Assembly: GCA_002067565.1 (NCBI GenBank)
Contig: MVQZ01000285.1
Span: 1-8,936 of the forward strand
From: Methanobacterium sp. PtaU1.Bin242
Lineage (GTDB): Archaea; Methanobacteriota; Methanobacteria; Methanobacteriales; Methanobacteriaceae
Reading direction: 5' to 3'
DNA length: 8,936 nucleotides
Shown: piece by piece, positions 1 to 7,138 of the stretch
Position numbering within the stretch: the first letter of the stretch is position 1
Layout of the letters: the number at the start of each line of letters is the position of its first letter
The notes under the pieces: generated by a model
Told to the model about the DNA's origin: nothing
The model's database searches: none
What the model saw: the letters and a program-made list of their open reading frames with translations, nothing else
Position numbers and translations under genes: made by a program

Positions 1-437
1 TTGGCATAATACCAGTTCAAGTTAAACATAACACCGATTAAAAATAGATTTAAATCAAAAAAGATCATAGGAACCATAAGATAACCGTAATCTCCAACTA
101 AGTTTGTTGAAAATGGTACCAGCGCCACCAGCAGTAACCAGATTACATTAATCCATAAAAGTGTTTGATCAGTTTTTTTAATTATGTAAAACTGTGAGTG
201 ATTTATTCTCCAGAAGGTTGCCAATAAAATAAAACTCATTATATAAATAAAAAATTGTTGTGACATACCAAGAAGACTCTTTAAAATGACTGCGTTATTA
301 GCAGGATAGGGTATTTGAGGCACATTAAGACTTAAAACAAGTAAAGTCATTGCTATGGCAAATATACCATCCACTAAAGTTTCAATACGTTTAGTGGTCA
401 TCCATACATCTGAATTTAAATCATTGCCTTCCTTCAT
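1..437 (-). CDS. TMEM175/DUF1211-family membrane protein, N-terminal 145 residues (runs off the window edge)
   Basis: A reading frame opens at ATG 437 and is still open at base 1, so only the N-terminal part is present. The start is set by a strong ribosome site, GGTGGAG, five bases upstream. Four hydrophobic segments are visible at about residues 20-38, 60-78, 93-108 and 119-138. Residues 17-31 read RIETLVDGIFAIAMT, which matches the first-helix signature of DUF1211/TMEM175 proteins (R-x3-F-S-D-x3-A-I-x2-T). FWRINH (76-81) resembles their second-helix F-W-x2-H motif. Family members are potassium or proton channels in the cell membrane with six helices per repeat; I infer a channel role only from this likeness. 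The usual FSD is LVD here. The gene lies 158 bases downstream of the DUF362 gene on the same strand, and I see no clear functional link between them. Confidence 0.8.
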   Translation of the reverse strand, partial: MKEGNDLNSDVWMTTKRIETLVDGIFAIAMTLLVLSLNVPQIPYPANNAVILKSLLGMSQQFFIYIMSFILLATFWRINHSQFYIIKKTDQTLLWINVIWLLLVALVPFSTNLVGDYGYLMVPMIFFDLNLFLIGVMFNLNWYYA

Positions 438-595
438 AAATCTCCACCTATTATCTACACCCTGTTTTATCTTAATTATTAAATAATTATTGAAAGTTCA
501 TGAAATATTTTTCTCCTGTAGAAAATTTAAGAGTTTAATTTCATATTTTTATGAATTCTAAGCCATAATAAGTTATCGATTTTTATTTAAAAGTT

Positions 596-1699
596 TTAAA
601 CATGAATTAATTCATAATCCATGGTCCCCAGACCTATTTTATCTGCATAGGTAAGCTGTATCTTGCCATCAACGTTTTCCCATACTCCCCTGAATTTGTC
701 TGATCCCTTTTCATGGTTATGAAGAAGCATTGAGTCTTTAAAACCTTTTTGCTGATTTATAAGGTCATAACTGGCGGAGTCCAGGGCCACCGGATCATCT
801 GATGCTAATATTCCCATATCTGGAACTAAAGGCACATCACTCCAGGAAACACAGTCACAATCCGGGGTTATATCTGTAAGGAAATTAATATAGCCTACCT
901 TCCCCTTCTTATTTTTAACTGCTCCATATGCGTATTCCGCCATTTTTTCCATGAAGATCTCCATTTTATCCCAGTCCAACTCTATAGCTGAATCTGGACA
1001 TATCTCCAGACAGTTATTACAACCTACACACATATCATAATCAATTTGACATTTTTCATTCCCTAAGTACATGGCATAGACTGGACATTCCCCAACACAT
1101 ACACCACAAGCAGTGCAGGATTCAGTGATTATGGGCCTGGCACATTCATGCTGTTCGATTTTACCCGGAGCTGCTGCACAGCCCATGGCCAAATTCTTTA
1201 TTGCTCCCCCAAACCCACACATACCATGCCCTTTAAAGTGAGATAAAACCAGCATGCTATCAGCACTTTCAATATCTCCCCCAATTTTAACCTTCTGGAA
1301 ATGTTTTTGATTAATTTCAATATGTTTCCAGTTTTCACCCCGAAGGCCATCGGCTATAACCAGAGGAGCTCCCACCACCGCATAATCAAAACCGTGTTTT
1401 ATGGCTGTTTTGAGATGTTGCACAGAATCATGTCTGCTTCCGAAATAAAGAGTGTTTGTGTCTGTTAAAAATGGTTTCCCCATGTTTTCTTTGACTTTAT
1501 CTACCACAGGACCAACGAAAATGGGTTTTATAAAGGAATCATTTCCTTCCTCTCCAAAATGGAGTTTAATGGCAGTTAAACCACCACGATCCACAATTTT
1601 ATGAAATCCACTTTCATCGAAAAGCCTTCTTATTTTGTTTACCGTGTTGTCCCCCTTGCTTCTTGACCTTAAATCAGAGAAATATACTCTACTGACCAT
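596..1699 (-). CDS. DUF362 protein with two [4Fe-4S] ferredoxin motifs
   Basis: This 367-residue protein has a DUF362 domain interrupted by a bacterial-type ferredoxin insert. DUF362 hallmarks are KLHFGEEGN (about 45-53) and SHFKGHGMCGFGGAIKNLAMG (about 153-173). The ferredoxin part has Cys195, 198, 201 and 205 followed by Pro, then Cys224, 227, 230 and 234 followed by Pro: two complete C-x2-C-x2-C-x3-C-P sets, so two [4Fe-4S] clusters are expected. No signal peptide or membrane helix is seen, so it should be cytoplasmic. The family is common in methanogens and anaerobes; its reaction is not established as far as I know, and an electron-transfer role is inferred from the clusters. I chose ATG 1699 because AGGGGTG lies about eight bases upstream. 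A GTG at 1711 in the same frame is possible but has no proper ribosome site. The TIM-barrel gene ends 78 bases upstream on the same strand and may be co-transcribed. Confidence 0.9.
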   Translation of the reverse strand: MVSRVYFSDLRSRSKGDNTVNKIRRLFDESGFHKIVDRGGLTAIKLHFGEEGNDSFIKPIFVGPVVDKVKENMGKPFLTDTNTLYFGSRHDSVQHLKTAIKHGFDYAVVGAPLVIADGLRGENWKHIEINQKHFQKVKIGGDIESADSMLVLSHFKGHGMCGFGGAIKNLAMGCAAAPGKIEQHECARPIITESCTACGVCVGECPVYAMYLGNEKCQIDYDMCVGCNNCLEICPDSAIELDWDKMEIFMEKMAEYAYGAVKNKKGKVGYINFLTDITPDCDCVSWSDVPLVPDMGILASDDPVALDSASYDLINQQKGFKDSMLLHNHEKGSDKFRGVWENVDGKIQLTYADKIGLGTMDYELIHV

Positions 1700-1789
1700 T
1701 TTCACAAACACCCCTATTATCTCATTAAACGAATAAATTAAAATTAAAATTTTTATCGAAATACAATTAAATTTTTCCCCATTAATAAG

Positions 1790-2542
1790 TCAACGCAGTG
1801 ATAAAAGAATTTCACGGCTTTTTAAAACATTTTGATAGTTATTAAGCTCTATTATGACCTTATCTATATTTTTCAGCAATTTTAAATTAAGGTTTCCTTC
1901 ACCCAATGTAAGATGCTGATCCTTGTCACCGTTATTATCACTTAAATGGTAATAACAAATGTTTCCCATGCTCAGAAAGGGTTTGATATCCCCATTGGTG
2001 TTAGCATGTCCCAGATCAACAGTTGCCTGACAGCCACATTTTTTGGAAAAAAGATCGTGCTCCTGGAAGGTGTTACAGAAGTATGCGTATCTGTGGGGCA
2101 TGTTTTCGACTGAAAGTATGATGCCGCGCTCATCTGCATATTCATTGGCCTCTGTGAGGGTTTCGATAGCAAATTCCATCCCCATATCCCTAATTCTGTC
2201 CTCCATTCTATGGATCATCCCAGGGTGGGTGGTAATTGCCTTGGCCTCTATTTCCACTGCCATGTCAATTGTTTCCTTTATCTGGACCAACGCCTCCTCC
2301 CTCATACCAGGATTGATACTGGCTGGATTCATATCAATGGTGGGGGCATGCAGATAGATGTCAATATCATATGACTGGAATATCTGGAATGTTTGAGGAG
2401 GAAAGCTCAGTGCAATTCTGGGCCAGGTGTGTGGACCTTCGCAGAGTATTTCCATCATATTAAAACCGTCCTGAGAGGCTGTGCCCAGCCATTCTTCAAA
2501 TGATCTCATAAATAGTGCCAGTGTGGAAAATCCGATTTTCAT
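1790..2542 (-). CDS. Endonuclease IV/sugar isomerase-type TIM-barrel metalloprotein
   Basis: This 250-residue protein belongs to the AP-endonuclease-2/xylose isomerase-like TIM-barrel family (PF01261). Motifs in order are YLHAP (63-67), THPG (105-108), SVENMP (144-149), VDLGHANTNGD (175-185), HLSDN (199-203), DQHLTLGEGN (208-217) and IIELNN (230-235). From memory of E. coli endonuclease IV (Nfo), His65, His106, Glu146, Asp176, His179, His199, Asp208, His210 and Glu232 match all nine of its zinc ligands. Database pipelines usually call such archaeal proteins sugar phosphate isomerase/epimerase. The sequence alone does not decide between DNA repair and sugar isomerisation, and at 250 residues it is shorter than Nfo (285). 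No signal peptide is seen. The start ATG has AAAGGT eight bases upstream and a TATA box about 40 bases upstream. The DUF362 gene follows after 78 bases. Confidence 0.85.
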   Translation of the reverse strand: MKIGFSTLALFMRSFEEWLGTASQDGFNMMEILCEGPHTWPRIALSFPPQTFQIFQSYDIDIYLHAPTIDMNPASINPGMREEALVQIKETIDMAVEIEAKAITTHPGMIHRMEDRIRDMGMEFAIETLTEANEYADERGIILSVENMPHRYAYFCNTFQEHDLFSKKCGCQATVDLGHANTNGDIKPFLSMGNICYYHLSDNNGDKDQHLTLGEGNLNLKLLKNIDKVIIELNNYQNVLKSREILLSLR

Positions 2543-2580
2543 AGTGCATACCTTTCTATTGGAATTCTATTGTATTAATT

Positions 2581-2592
2581 TTTTATATAAAA
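2581..2592 (-). promoter_or_regulatory. TATA box of the TIM-barrel gene
   Basis: The minus strand reads TTTTATATAAAA here, a good archaeal TATA element. Its centre is about 44 bases upstream of ATG 2542. Archaeal transcription normally starts about 25 bases downstream, so the expected start is near 2560, giving a leader of roughly 18 bases that still contains the AAAGGT ribosome site. The placement is seen; use as a promoter is inferred. Confidence 0.5.
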
Positions 2593-2812
2593 TTTTTTGA
2601 GAATTTCTTTGAAACTGATTATAACACCTTTATTTTTATTATATTCCGGCTATCCTAGCATAATTATTTAAATCATGTTTCTAAATAATTTAAACCTATT
2701 TCTAGTAATTCCTATTATTTTCTATGTATTTTTATTTTTTTCTGTATTATTTGATAATTTTCTTTTGAGTTTTAGATGAGATGATCTTAATATCTATTTA
2801 GTGATCAAAATC
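2593..2812. other. Non-coding middle of the divergent intergenic region
   Basis: No credible gene lies between the two divergent promoters. The stretch is very AT-rich, has stops in all frames and shows no ribosome site followed by an open frame. The only structure I see is a perfect 9-base inverted repeat, AATTATTTA at 2662-2670 and TAAATAATT at 2682-2690, with an 11-base spacer. In such AT-rich DNA this could be chance. Confidence 0.5.
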
Positions 2813-2820
2813 TTTATATA
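2813..2820 (+). promoter_or_regulatory. TATA box of the padR-ABC operon
   Basis: TTTATATA exactly matches the archaeal TATA consensus and is preceded by CAAAATC, acceptable as a TFB-recognition element. Transcription would start about 25 bases further on, near 2840-2845, giving a leader of roughly 55-60 bases before ATG 2900. A second, weaker TATA-like TTTATAT at 2843-2849 lies inside the operator and would give a leader of about 28 bases. Which one is used cannot be told from sequence. Confidence 0.6.
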
Positions 2821-2825
2821 GTTCC

Positions 2826-2867
2826 TTGATATATCAATTTTATTTATATCAAAAATTGATATATTGA
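2826..2867. promoter_or_regulatory. Palindromic operator, probably bound by the PadR protein
   Basis: TTGATATATCAA at 2826-2837 is a perfect 12-base palindrome. TTGATATATTGA at 2856-2867 matches it at 10 of 12 positions. ATATATCAATTTT (2829-2841) and AAAATTGATATAT (2852-2864) also form a perfect 13-base inverted repeat around a 10-base spacer. The block lies between the consensus TATA box and the padR start codon and covers the expected transcription start. PadR-family repressors commonly bind palindromes in their own promoters, so autorepression is a natural reading. Binding itself is inferred. Confidence 0.6.
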
Positions 2868-2899
2868 TTTGAATTATAATGATGTAACGGAGTCCAAAT

Positions 2900-3349
2900 A
2901 TGCAGGAAAATGTTCCAAACCCTGATGATCCAGAAGCAAATCTAGATGAAGGTGGATTAAACATTAAAGATCTGCCCCGGTATGACAAGAAGATGATCAG
3001 AGGATTCATGAGGGGTTTTGGTAAAATCATGATTCTATGGCTCATAAGCAAAAAAAGACAGCATGGATATGAAATAATGACTCAACTCCATGAATCTGCT
3101 CCCTACAGTGGTAAAATGCCCAGTGCCAGTATGATTTATCCTGTGCTACATAAACTGGAGAAAAATGGATTGATAAAGGGAACCTGGGAACATCATGGAA
3201 AACGAAAGGTAAAGTACTATGAAATAACCCCGGAAGGAGAGAAAAGCCTGGAACGTATTAGAAAAATTGCTGCTTTAGGTCATGAAAAGGGTAAAACAAA
3301 TATTTGGAGAGAATTTAGGGATGATATTTTCTCCTTAAAACAGGAATAG
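2900..3349 (+). CDS. PadR-family winged-helix transcriptional repressor
   Basis: This 149-residue protein has a PadR-type winged helix at about residues 38-112. The visible hallmarks are ILWLI followed by HGYEIM (45-60), the recognition-helix region PSASMIYPVLHKLEKNGLI (74-92) and the wing KRKVKYYEIT with PEGEKSL (101-117). A short helical tail follows, as in the small PadR subfamily. The first 25 or so residues form an acidic, probably disordered extension. PadR proteins are dimeric repressors released by small ligands such as phenolics or drugs, and they often sit beside the efflux genes they control. Here an ABC exporter follows 12 bases after the stop, and a palindromic operator lies just upstream, which supports autoregulation. 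The start ATG has GGAG seven bases upstream. The ligand cannot be told from the sequence. Confidence 0.93.
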   Translation: MQENVPNPDDPEANLDEGGLNIKDLPRYDKKMIRGFMRGFGKIMILWLISKKRQHGYEIMTQLHESAPYSGKMPSASMIYPVLHKLEKNGLIKGTWEHHGKRKVKYYEITPEGEKSLERIRKIAALGHEKGKTNIWREFRDDIFSLKQE

Positions 3350-3361
3350 GAGTTAAATAAT

Positions 3362-4438
3362 ATGAAATATGCAATTGAAACCTTCGATCTCACCAAAAGA
3401 TACGGAGATTTTTTAGCGGTTGATGCATTAAATCTACGAATAGATAAAAATAGCATTTTCGGGTTTTTAGGCCCTAATGGCGCTGGAAAAACTACAACTA
3501 TAAAAATGCTCACCTGTCTGATCCCACCCACATCTGGAACAGCAGAGGTAGCTGGTTATGATATTAAAAAATCTCCAAACGAAGTCCGTCAAAAAATAGG
3601 GATGGTTCCACAATTAGTAAGCTTATATGGAGATCTAACCGCCAGGGAAAATGCAGAACTTTGTGCTGATTATTATGGAATGCCCAGTGAACTCAAGGAG
3701 TCTAGAATTGATGAATTAATGGAACTGGTGGATATTAAATACGCCGAAAACAAGTTCGTAAAACAGATGTCTGGGGGACAGAAACAGAAAGTATCTGTAG
3801 TAGCCAGTTTGGTTCATCAGCCAGAGATACTGTTTCTAGATGAACCTACTATTGGATTGGATCCCACAACCAAGAGTGTTTTATGGGATCTCATTGAGGA
3901 GCTTAATGAAAATGGTCATACCATTATTTTATGTTCTCATGATATGTACGAAGTAGATTTACTCTGTGATCATGTGGGCATAATTGATCAGGGATTATTA
4001 GCTGCTTTTGACACCCCACAAGGACTTAAAGACGATATACTGGGAGATCAAAAACAAACGGATGATCTAAATATCAGTGAAATCATGACAGAAATGGAAG
4101 AAAAATCAGAAGCAGACCTACTTTCCTCATTCCATGATTTAAAAGGAAGTATTTTAGAGGATGAAATAAGTAACGCTCGGGAAATAAGTATCATGATCAG
4201 TAACTTGGATGATGATATGATGCAGATCCTGGAGAGTCTTCCTTTCGTATTTGAGGTTACTCCCCATCCCTCAGGTAGGGTCGTTATGAATATTAGCAAC
4301 TCAGAAGATGCTGTAACTGCAGTAATATCAGTTATAATAAAAAATAATGGTAATATCACATCCATATCAACACAAGACCCATCATTAGAGGATGTTTTTA
4401 TGAAAGTTACCGCTAAAAAGGAAATGGGAGGTGAATAA
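3362..4438 (+). CDS. ABC exporter ATP-binding protein, with C-terminal DUF4162-like domain
   Basis: This 358-residue ATPase of a DrrA/CcmA-type ABC-2 exporter has all functional motifs: Walker A GPNGAGKT (37-44), Q-loop Gln84, signature MSGGQ (136-140), Walker B ILFLD with Glu161, D-loop GLDP (165-168) and switch His193 in CSHD. Residues from about 270 to 345 resemble the DUF4162 domain and end in the usual PSLEDVFMKVT. An acidic linker, about 230-265, separates the two parts. It should act on the cytoplasmic face, powering the permease encoded next. The ribosome site AGGAG (3348-3352) overlaps the padR stop codon, and only one base separates this gene's stop from the permease start, so the three genes are surely one transcript. 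The substrate is unknown: drug, lipid and peptide exporters share this architecture. Confidence 0.95.
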   Translation: MKYAIETFDLTKRYGDFLAVDALNLRIDKNSIFGFLGPNGAGKTTTIKMLTCLIPPTSGTAEVAGYDIKKSPNEVRQKIGMVPQLVSLYGDLTARENAELCADYYGMPSELKESRIDELMELVDIKYAENKFVKQMSGGQKQKVSVVASLVHQPEILFLDEPTIGLDPTTKSVLWDLIEELNENGHTIILCSHDMYEVDLLCDHVGIIDQGLLAAFDTPQGLKDDILGDQKQTDDLNISEIMTEMEEKSEADLLSSFHDLKGSILEDEISNAREISIMISNLDDDMMQILESLPFVFEVTPHPSGRVVMNISNSEDAVTAVISVIIKNNGNITSISTQDPSLEDVFMKVTAKKEMGGE

Positions 4439-4439
4439 C

Positions 4440-5627
4440 ATGGTAGAATCTAAAAAAATGATGTGGATGCTTAAAAAAGATTTACTTGTGTTATGGAGGC
4501 ATAAACCAAGATTAATCTCATTGATAGTTTTCCCCATACTTATGATCGCGCTTTTCGGGTATGGTATGGGAGGATCAATTGAAAACATACCTGTGGTGGT
4601 GGTAAAAGAAAGCAGTGGTCCGGTAACTGACCAGACACTTAACGCCATAAAAGGACTTTCCCTCTATGATGTTAAGGACATCATTACCAGTCCGGATGAG
4701 GGGAAGCAAATGGTTCAAAACGGACAGGTAAAGGCAGCTATACTGATTCCACCAGACTATGAAGATATTAACAGCTCCCAAACTAAGTCTGTAACCATCT
4801 ACATAGATTCATCTGATCAAATTGCGGCTCAGGTACTGATCCCTGCTACTCAAACGCTTTTCACACAAATATCAGCGCAAATTGGAATAGAAAAAATGCA
4901 ATCCACTGGTTTGGCTTCAGCTATACAGGTTCAAAATGTTTCAGTTGCAAGCAACTCCATGGCAGCATTCAATCCCCAAGACCTTATGAACACAATAAAC
5001 TTCCAGATAGTTAAAGAATACGGTGATATACGATATATAGACTTTTTAGTACCTGCTATTCTTGCTATGACTGTGATGTTCTCAGCCATGTTTGGTATGG
5101 GCGAATCATTAGCCGGTGAAAGAGAACGAGGGGAACTTGCGAGGCTGTTTATGACACCCACTAGTGTTACAACAGTAATTAGTGGTAAAATACTCTCTAA
5201 GCTCACCATAGAGACCGTTAGAGCACTCATACTAATTGTGGTTGCCATAATGCTCTTTGGAGTTATCATCAATGGCAGTATGGTTTTAACTTTACTATTG
5301 CTGGTATTGTCTGTTTTGTGCTTCGTAGGTTTTGGAATAATGATTTCAGCCAGAGTGGGCACCCAGGAAGACTACGCTCAGATTGTTATGCCATTTACCA
5401 TGCCCATGATGTTTGTATCAGGGGTTTTCTACCCACTGGAAACCATGCCCTGGATATTCCAGAAAATAGCCTATCTATTCCCTTTAACCTATGCAAATGA
5501 TGCTTTAAGGGCTGTTATGCTAAAAGGAGCAGGTTTAGGAGCAATATGGGTAGATGTGGTTGTCTTACTAGGATTCACCGCGTTGTTCTATGCTCTGGGT
5601 GTTACTCGATTCAACAGAGACATTTAA
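4440..5627 (+). CDS. ABC-2 type exporter permease
   Basis: This 395-residue integral membrane protein has the ABC2_membrane topology. There is one helix at about 25-43, a large external domain (44-197), then five helices near 200-222, 257-277, 280-303, 314-333 and 366-388. GERERGELARLFMTP (226-240) is the amphipathic cytoplasmic coupling segment typical of the family, and FVSGVFYPLETMPW (325-338) its usual motif between helices five and six. Partnered with the ATPase upstream, it should form a homodimeric exporter. I place the start at ATG 4440, because AGGTGA (4429-4434) sits five bases before it as ribosome site. GTG 4431 in the same frame would lie inside that site. Translation is probably coupled to the ATPase gene, whose stop ends one base earlier. 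Confidence 0.94.
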   Translation: MVESKKMMWMLKKDLLVLWRHKPRLISLIVFPILMIALFGYGMGGSIENIPVVVVKESSGPVTDQTLNAIKGLSLYDVKDIITSPDEGKQMVQNGQVKAAILIPPDYEDINSSQTKSVTIYIDSSDQIAAQVLIPATQTLFTQISAQIGIEKMQSTGLASAIQVQNVSVASNSMAAFNPQDLMNTINFQIVKEYGDIRYIDFLVPAILAMTVMFSAMFGMGESLAGERERGELARLFMTPTSVTTVISGKILSKLTIETVRALILIVVAIMLFGVIINGSMVLTLLLLVLSVLCFVGFGIMISARVGTQEDYAQIVMPFTMPMMFVSGVFYPLETMPWIFQKIAYLFPLTYANDALRAVMLKGAGLGAIWVDVVVLLGFTALFYALGVTRFNRDI

Positions 5628-5666
5628 ATCTTCTAAAAAACATTGAATATGGATTAATTAATAAAT

Positions 5667-5673
5667 AGGTGAT
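5667..5673 (+). promoter_or_regulatory. Ribosome binding site of the beta-propeller gene
   Basis: AGGTGAT is a full match to the 3' end of methanogen 16S rRNA and lies three bases before ATG 5677. It fixes the start and predicts efficient translation. The 49-base gap after the permease has no oligo-T tract, so read-through from the operon is likely. Confidence 0.75.
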
Positions 5674-5676
5674 AAA

Positions 5677-6921
5677 ATGATTGATAAAAAAAATATGATC
5701 ATTGGATTGATGATGATGGGACTTTTAGTTTCATTAATTTCATTTGCACCAGCTTCAGCATCAGATTGGCCAGTGTTCCATCAGAATCTGGATCATACAG
5801 GGTACTTGATCCAACCAGCTGATTTTTCACCAACTGTCTGGAATTTTAATACGGGAAAGGCCATAAGGTCTTCACCAGTTATACTGGATAAAATTATCTT
5901 CTTTGGTTCTGAAAACGGCATTGTATATGCGGTTAATCTGGAAGATGGTACTAAAATATGGGAATTTAAAACTGAGGGGGCTGTAATTTCATCTCCCTGC
6001 CAGGATAATGATACTATTTACGTTGGATCATCGGACGGCTATTTATATGCCTTAAAAGCTGCAAATGGGGAATTGAAATGGAAATACAAAACTGATAATT
6101 CTATTGAATCATCTCCTACTGTTGTCAATGGAACAGTGTATGTAGGATCAGATGACTCGAAATTATATGCCATAAATGCAGGTGACGGGACGTTACTTTG
6201 GAATTATGCAACCGGGAAGGCCATTAAATCATCTCCAGCAGTTTTCAATGAAACTCTATACGTAGGATCAGATGACGCTAAAATCTATGCACTAAGCACT
6301 ATAAACGGTACTAAAATCTGGCATTATACCACAGGAGACAAAGTAGAATCATCTCCAGCAGTTTTCAACGGAACTCTATATGTAGGATCAGATGACGCTA
6401 AAATCTATGCACTTAACCTTACCGACGGATCAACTATCTGGTCTTATTCCATGGGCAAATCCGTTAAATCATCCCCAACCATCGATGAAAACGAAAGTAG
6501 TTTGTTTGTTGGTGCTGATAATGGCCAGTTTTCTTGCCTAGATATTAGAAATGGAATCCATAAATGGTCATTGCAAACAGGTGCCGCTGTAAAATCTACA
6601 GCATCAATATCCGGGAATAGAACTGTCTTTGGATCAGATAATGGTAAGTTTTACGTGCTGAATAAATACAGCGGTAATGTAGAATGGACTTATGAGCCTG
6701 GGTATTATCTATTTAATGCACCAATACAGTCTTCACCTGCTGCCTATGGCAATATGAGTTATGTCGGTGGTGTTGATGGTTATCTGTATGCGCTTAATAT
6801 AGAAAAAAAGAACGGACCCACATCCATATTTGCCTATTACATAGCAGGAATCCTGATTATCATCATTTTAGCTTTAGTAGCCATAAGAATGATGAGAAAC
6901 AGGAGAAAAAAGAATAATTGA
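5677..6921 (+). CDS. Secreted, membrane-anchored eight-bladed PQQ-type beta-propeller
   Basis: This 414-residue surface protein has a signal peptide (MIDKK, hydrophobic 7-24, likely cleavage after the alanine-rich APASA near 28). Eight PQQ-like propeller repeats follow. The SSP motifs start at residues 65, 105, 145, 185, 225, 265 and 352, with a degenerate copy at 307. The tryptophans fall at 55, 95, 135, 175, 215, 255, 297 and 337, so the first six repeats have an exact 40-residue period. A C-terminal helix (384-404) and a basic tail (RRKKNN) anchor it with the propeller outside. Nothing shows catalytic PQQ binding; such repeats in archaea usually act as scaffolds. Nine N-x-S/T sequons are present, most at equivalent blade positions. 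It follows the ABC permease by 49 bases, which suggests an accessory role for the exporter, by analogy with BamB-like scaffolds. That role is inference. Confidence 0.9.
   Translation: MIDKKNMIIGLMMMGLLVSLISFAPASASDWPVFHQNLDHTGYLIQPADFSPTVWNFNTGKAIRSSPVILDKIIFFGSENGIVYAVNLEDGTKIWEFKTEGAVISSPCQDNDTIYVGSSDGYLYALKAANGELKWKYKTDNSIESSPTVVNGTVYVGSDDSKLYAINAGDGTLLWNYATGKAIKSSPAVFNETLYVGSDDAKIYALSTINGTKIWHYTTGDKVESSPAVFNGTLYVGSDDAKIYALNLTDGSTIWSYSMGKSVKSSPTIDENESSLFVGADNGQFSCLDIRNGIHKWSLQTGAAVKSTASISGNRTVFGSDNGKFYVLNKYSGNVEWTYEPGYYLFNAPIQSSPAAYGNMSYVGGVDGYLYALNIEKKNGPTSIFAYYIAGILIIIILALVAIRMMRNRRKKNN
6227..6413 (+). repeat. Near-identical 67-base DNA repeat at 120-base period inside the propeller gene
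   Basis: Bases 6227-6293 recur at 6347-6413 with three mismatches. They encode blades four and five from SSPAVF to DDAKIYAL. The 120-base offset equals one 40-residue blade. Other blades share protein pattern but much less DNA identity, so this pair points to a recent blade duplication or gene conversion. Confidence 0.85.
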
Positions 6922-6949
6922 TGATGAGTTATATTAATTATTCAATAAA

Positions 6950-6975
6950 TTTTTTTTTAACCCCTAATTTTTTTT
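6950..6975 (+). terminator. Paired oligo-T terminator of the padR-ABC-propeller operon
   Basis: Nine T (6950-6958) and eight T (6968-6975) lie 29 and 47 bases after the propeller stop codon. Archaeal RNA polymerase terminates at such oligo-T tracts without needing a hairpin. No comparable tract was seen between padR and the propeller gene, which supports a single transcription unit. Confidence 0.65.
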
Positions 6976-7138
6976 AAGAAAATATTATAATTTTAAAAAT
7001 ATATTAATTAATATTTAAATGAGGATCTTTAAGTTATAATGTATTTTATTTTAAGTTAATCAATAATAAAACCGTATAATTGTATTGAAAATAGTAAAAT
7101 AAGAAAATTAGGAAATTTGATATATTTATATATAATTT
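6976..7138. other. AT-rich intergenic spacer without a recognisable gene
   Basis: This stretch lies between convergent genes. It has frequent stops in all six frames and no ribosome site leading into an open frame. It has TATA-like runs, for example near 7119-7135, but nothing they would serve. I see no RNA gene. Confidence 0.5.

Noticed and set aside
2043..2357. 104-residue open frame on the plus strand, antisense to the TIM-barrel gene
   Set aside because: No ribosome site, no recognisable family, and the opposite strand carries a full set of conserved TIM-barrel motifs.
4931..5362. 143-residue open frame on the minus strand inside the permease gene
   Set aside because: Low-complexity Ser/Thr/Ile-rich shadow of a membrane protein gene; the plus-strand permease has all family motifs.
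5677..6921. PQQ-dependent dehydrogenase
   Set aside because: The repeats give a plain propeller without recognisable PQQ-binding or calcium-binding catalytic residues, and the protein is much shorter than such enzymes.
6919..6960. Possible box C (ATGATGA) of a C/D small RNA after the propeller gene
   Set aside because: No CTGA box D or paired C'/D' boxes occur within a suitable distance, and the region is an oligo-T terminator.
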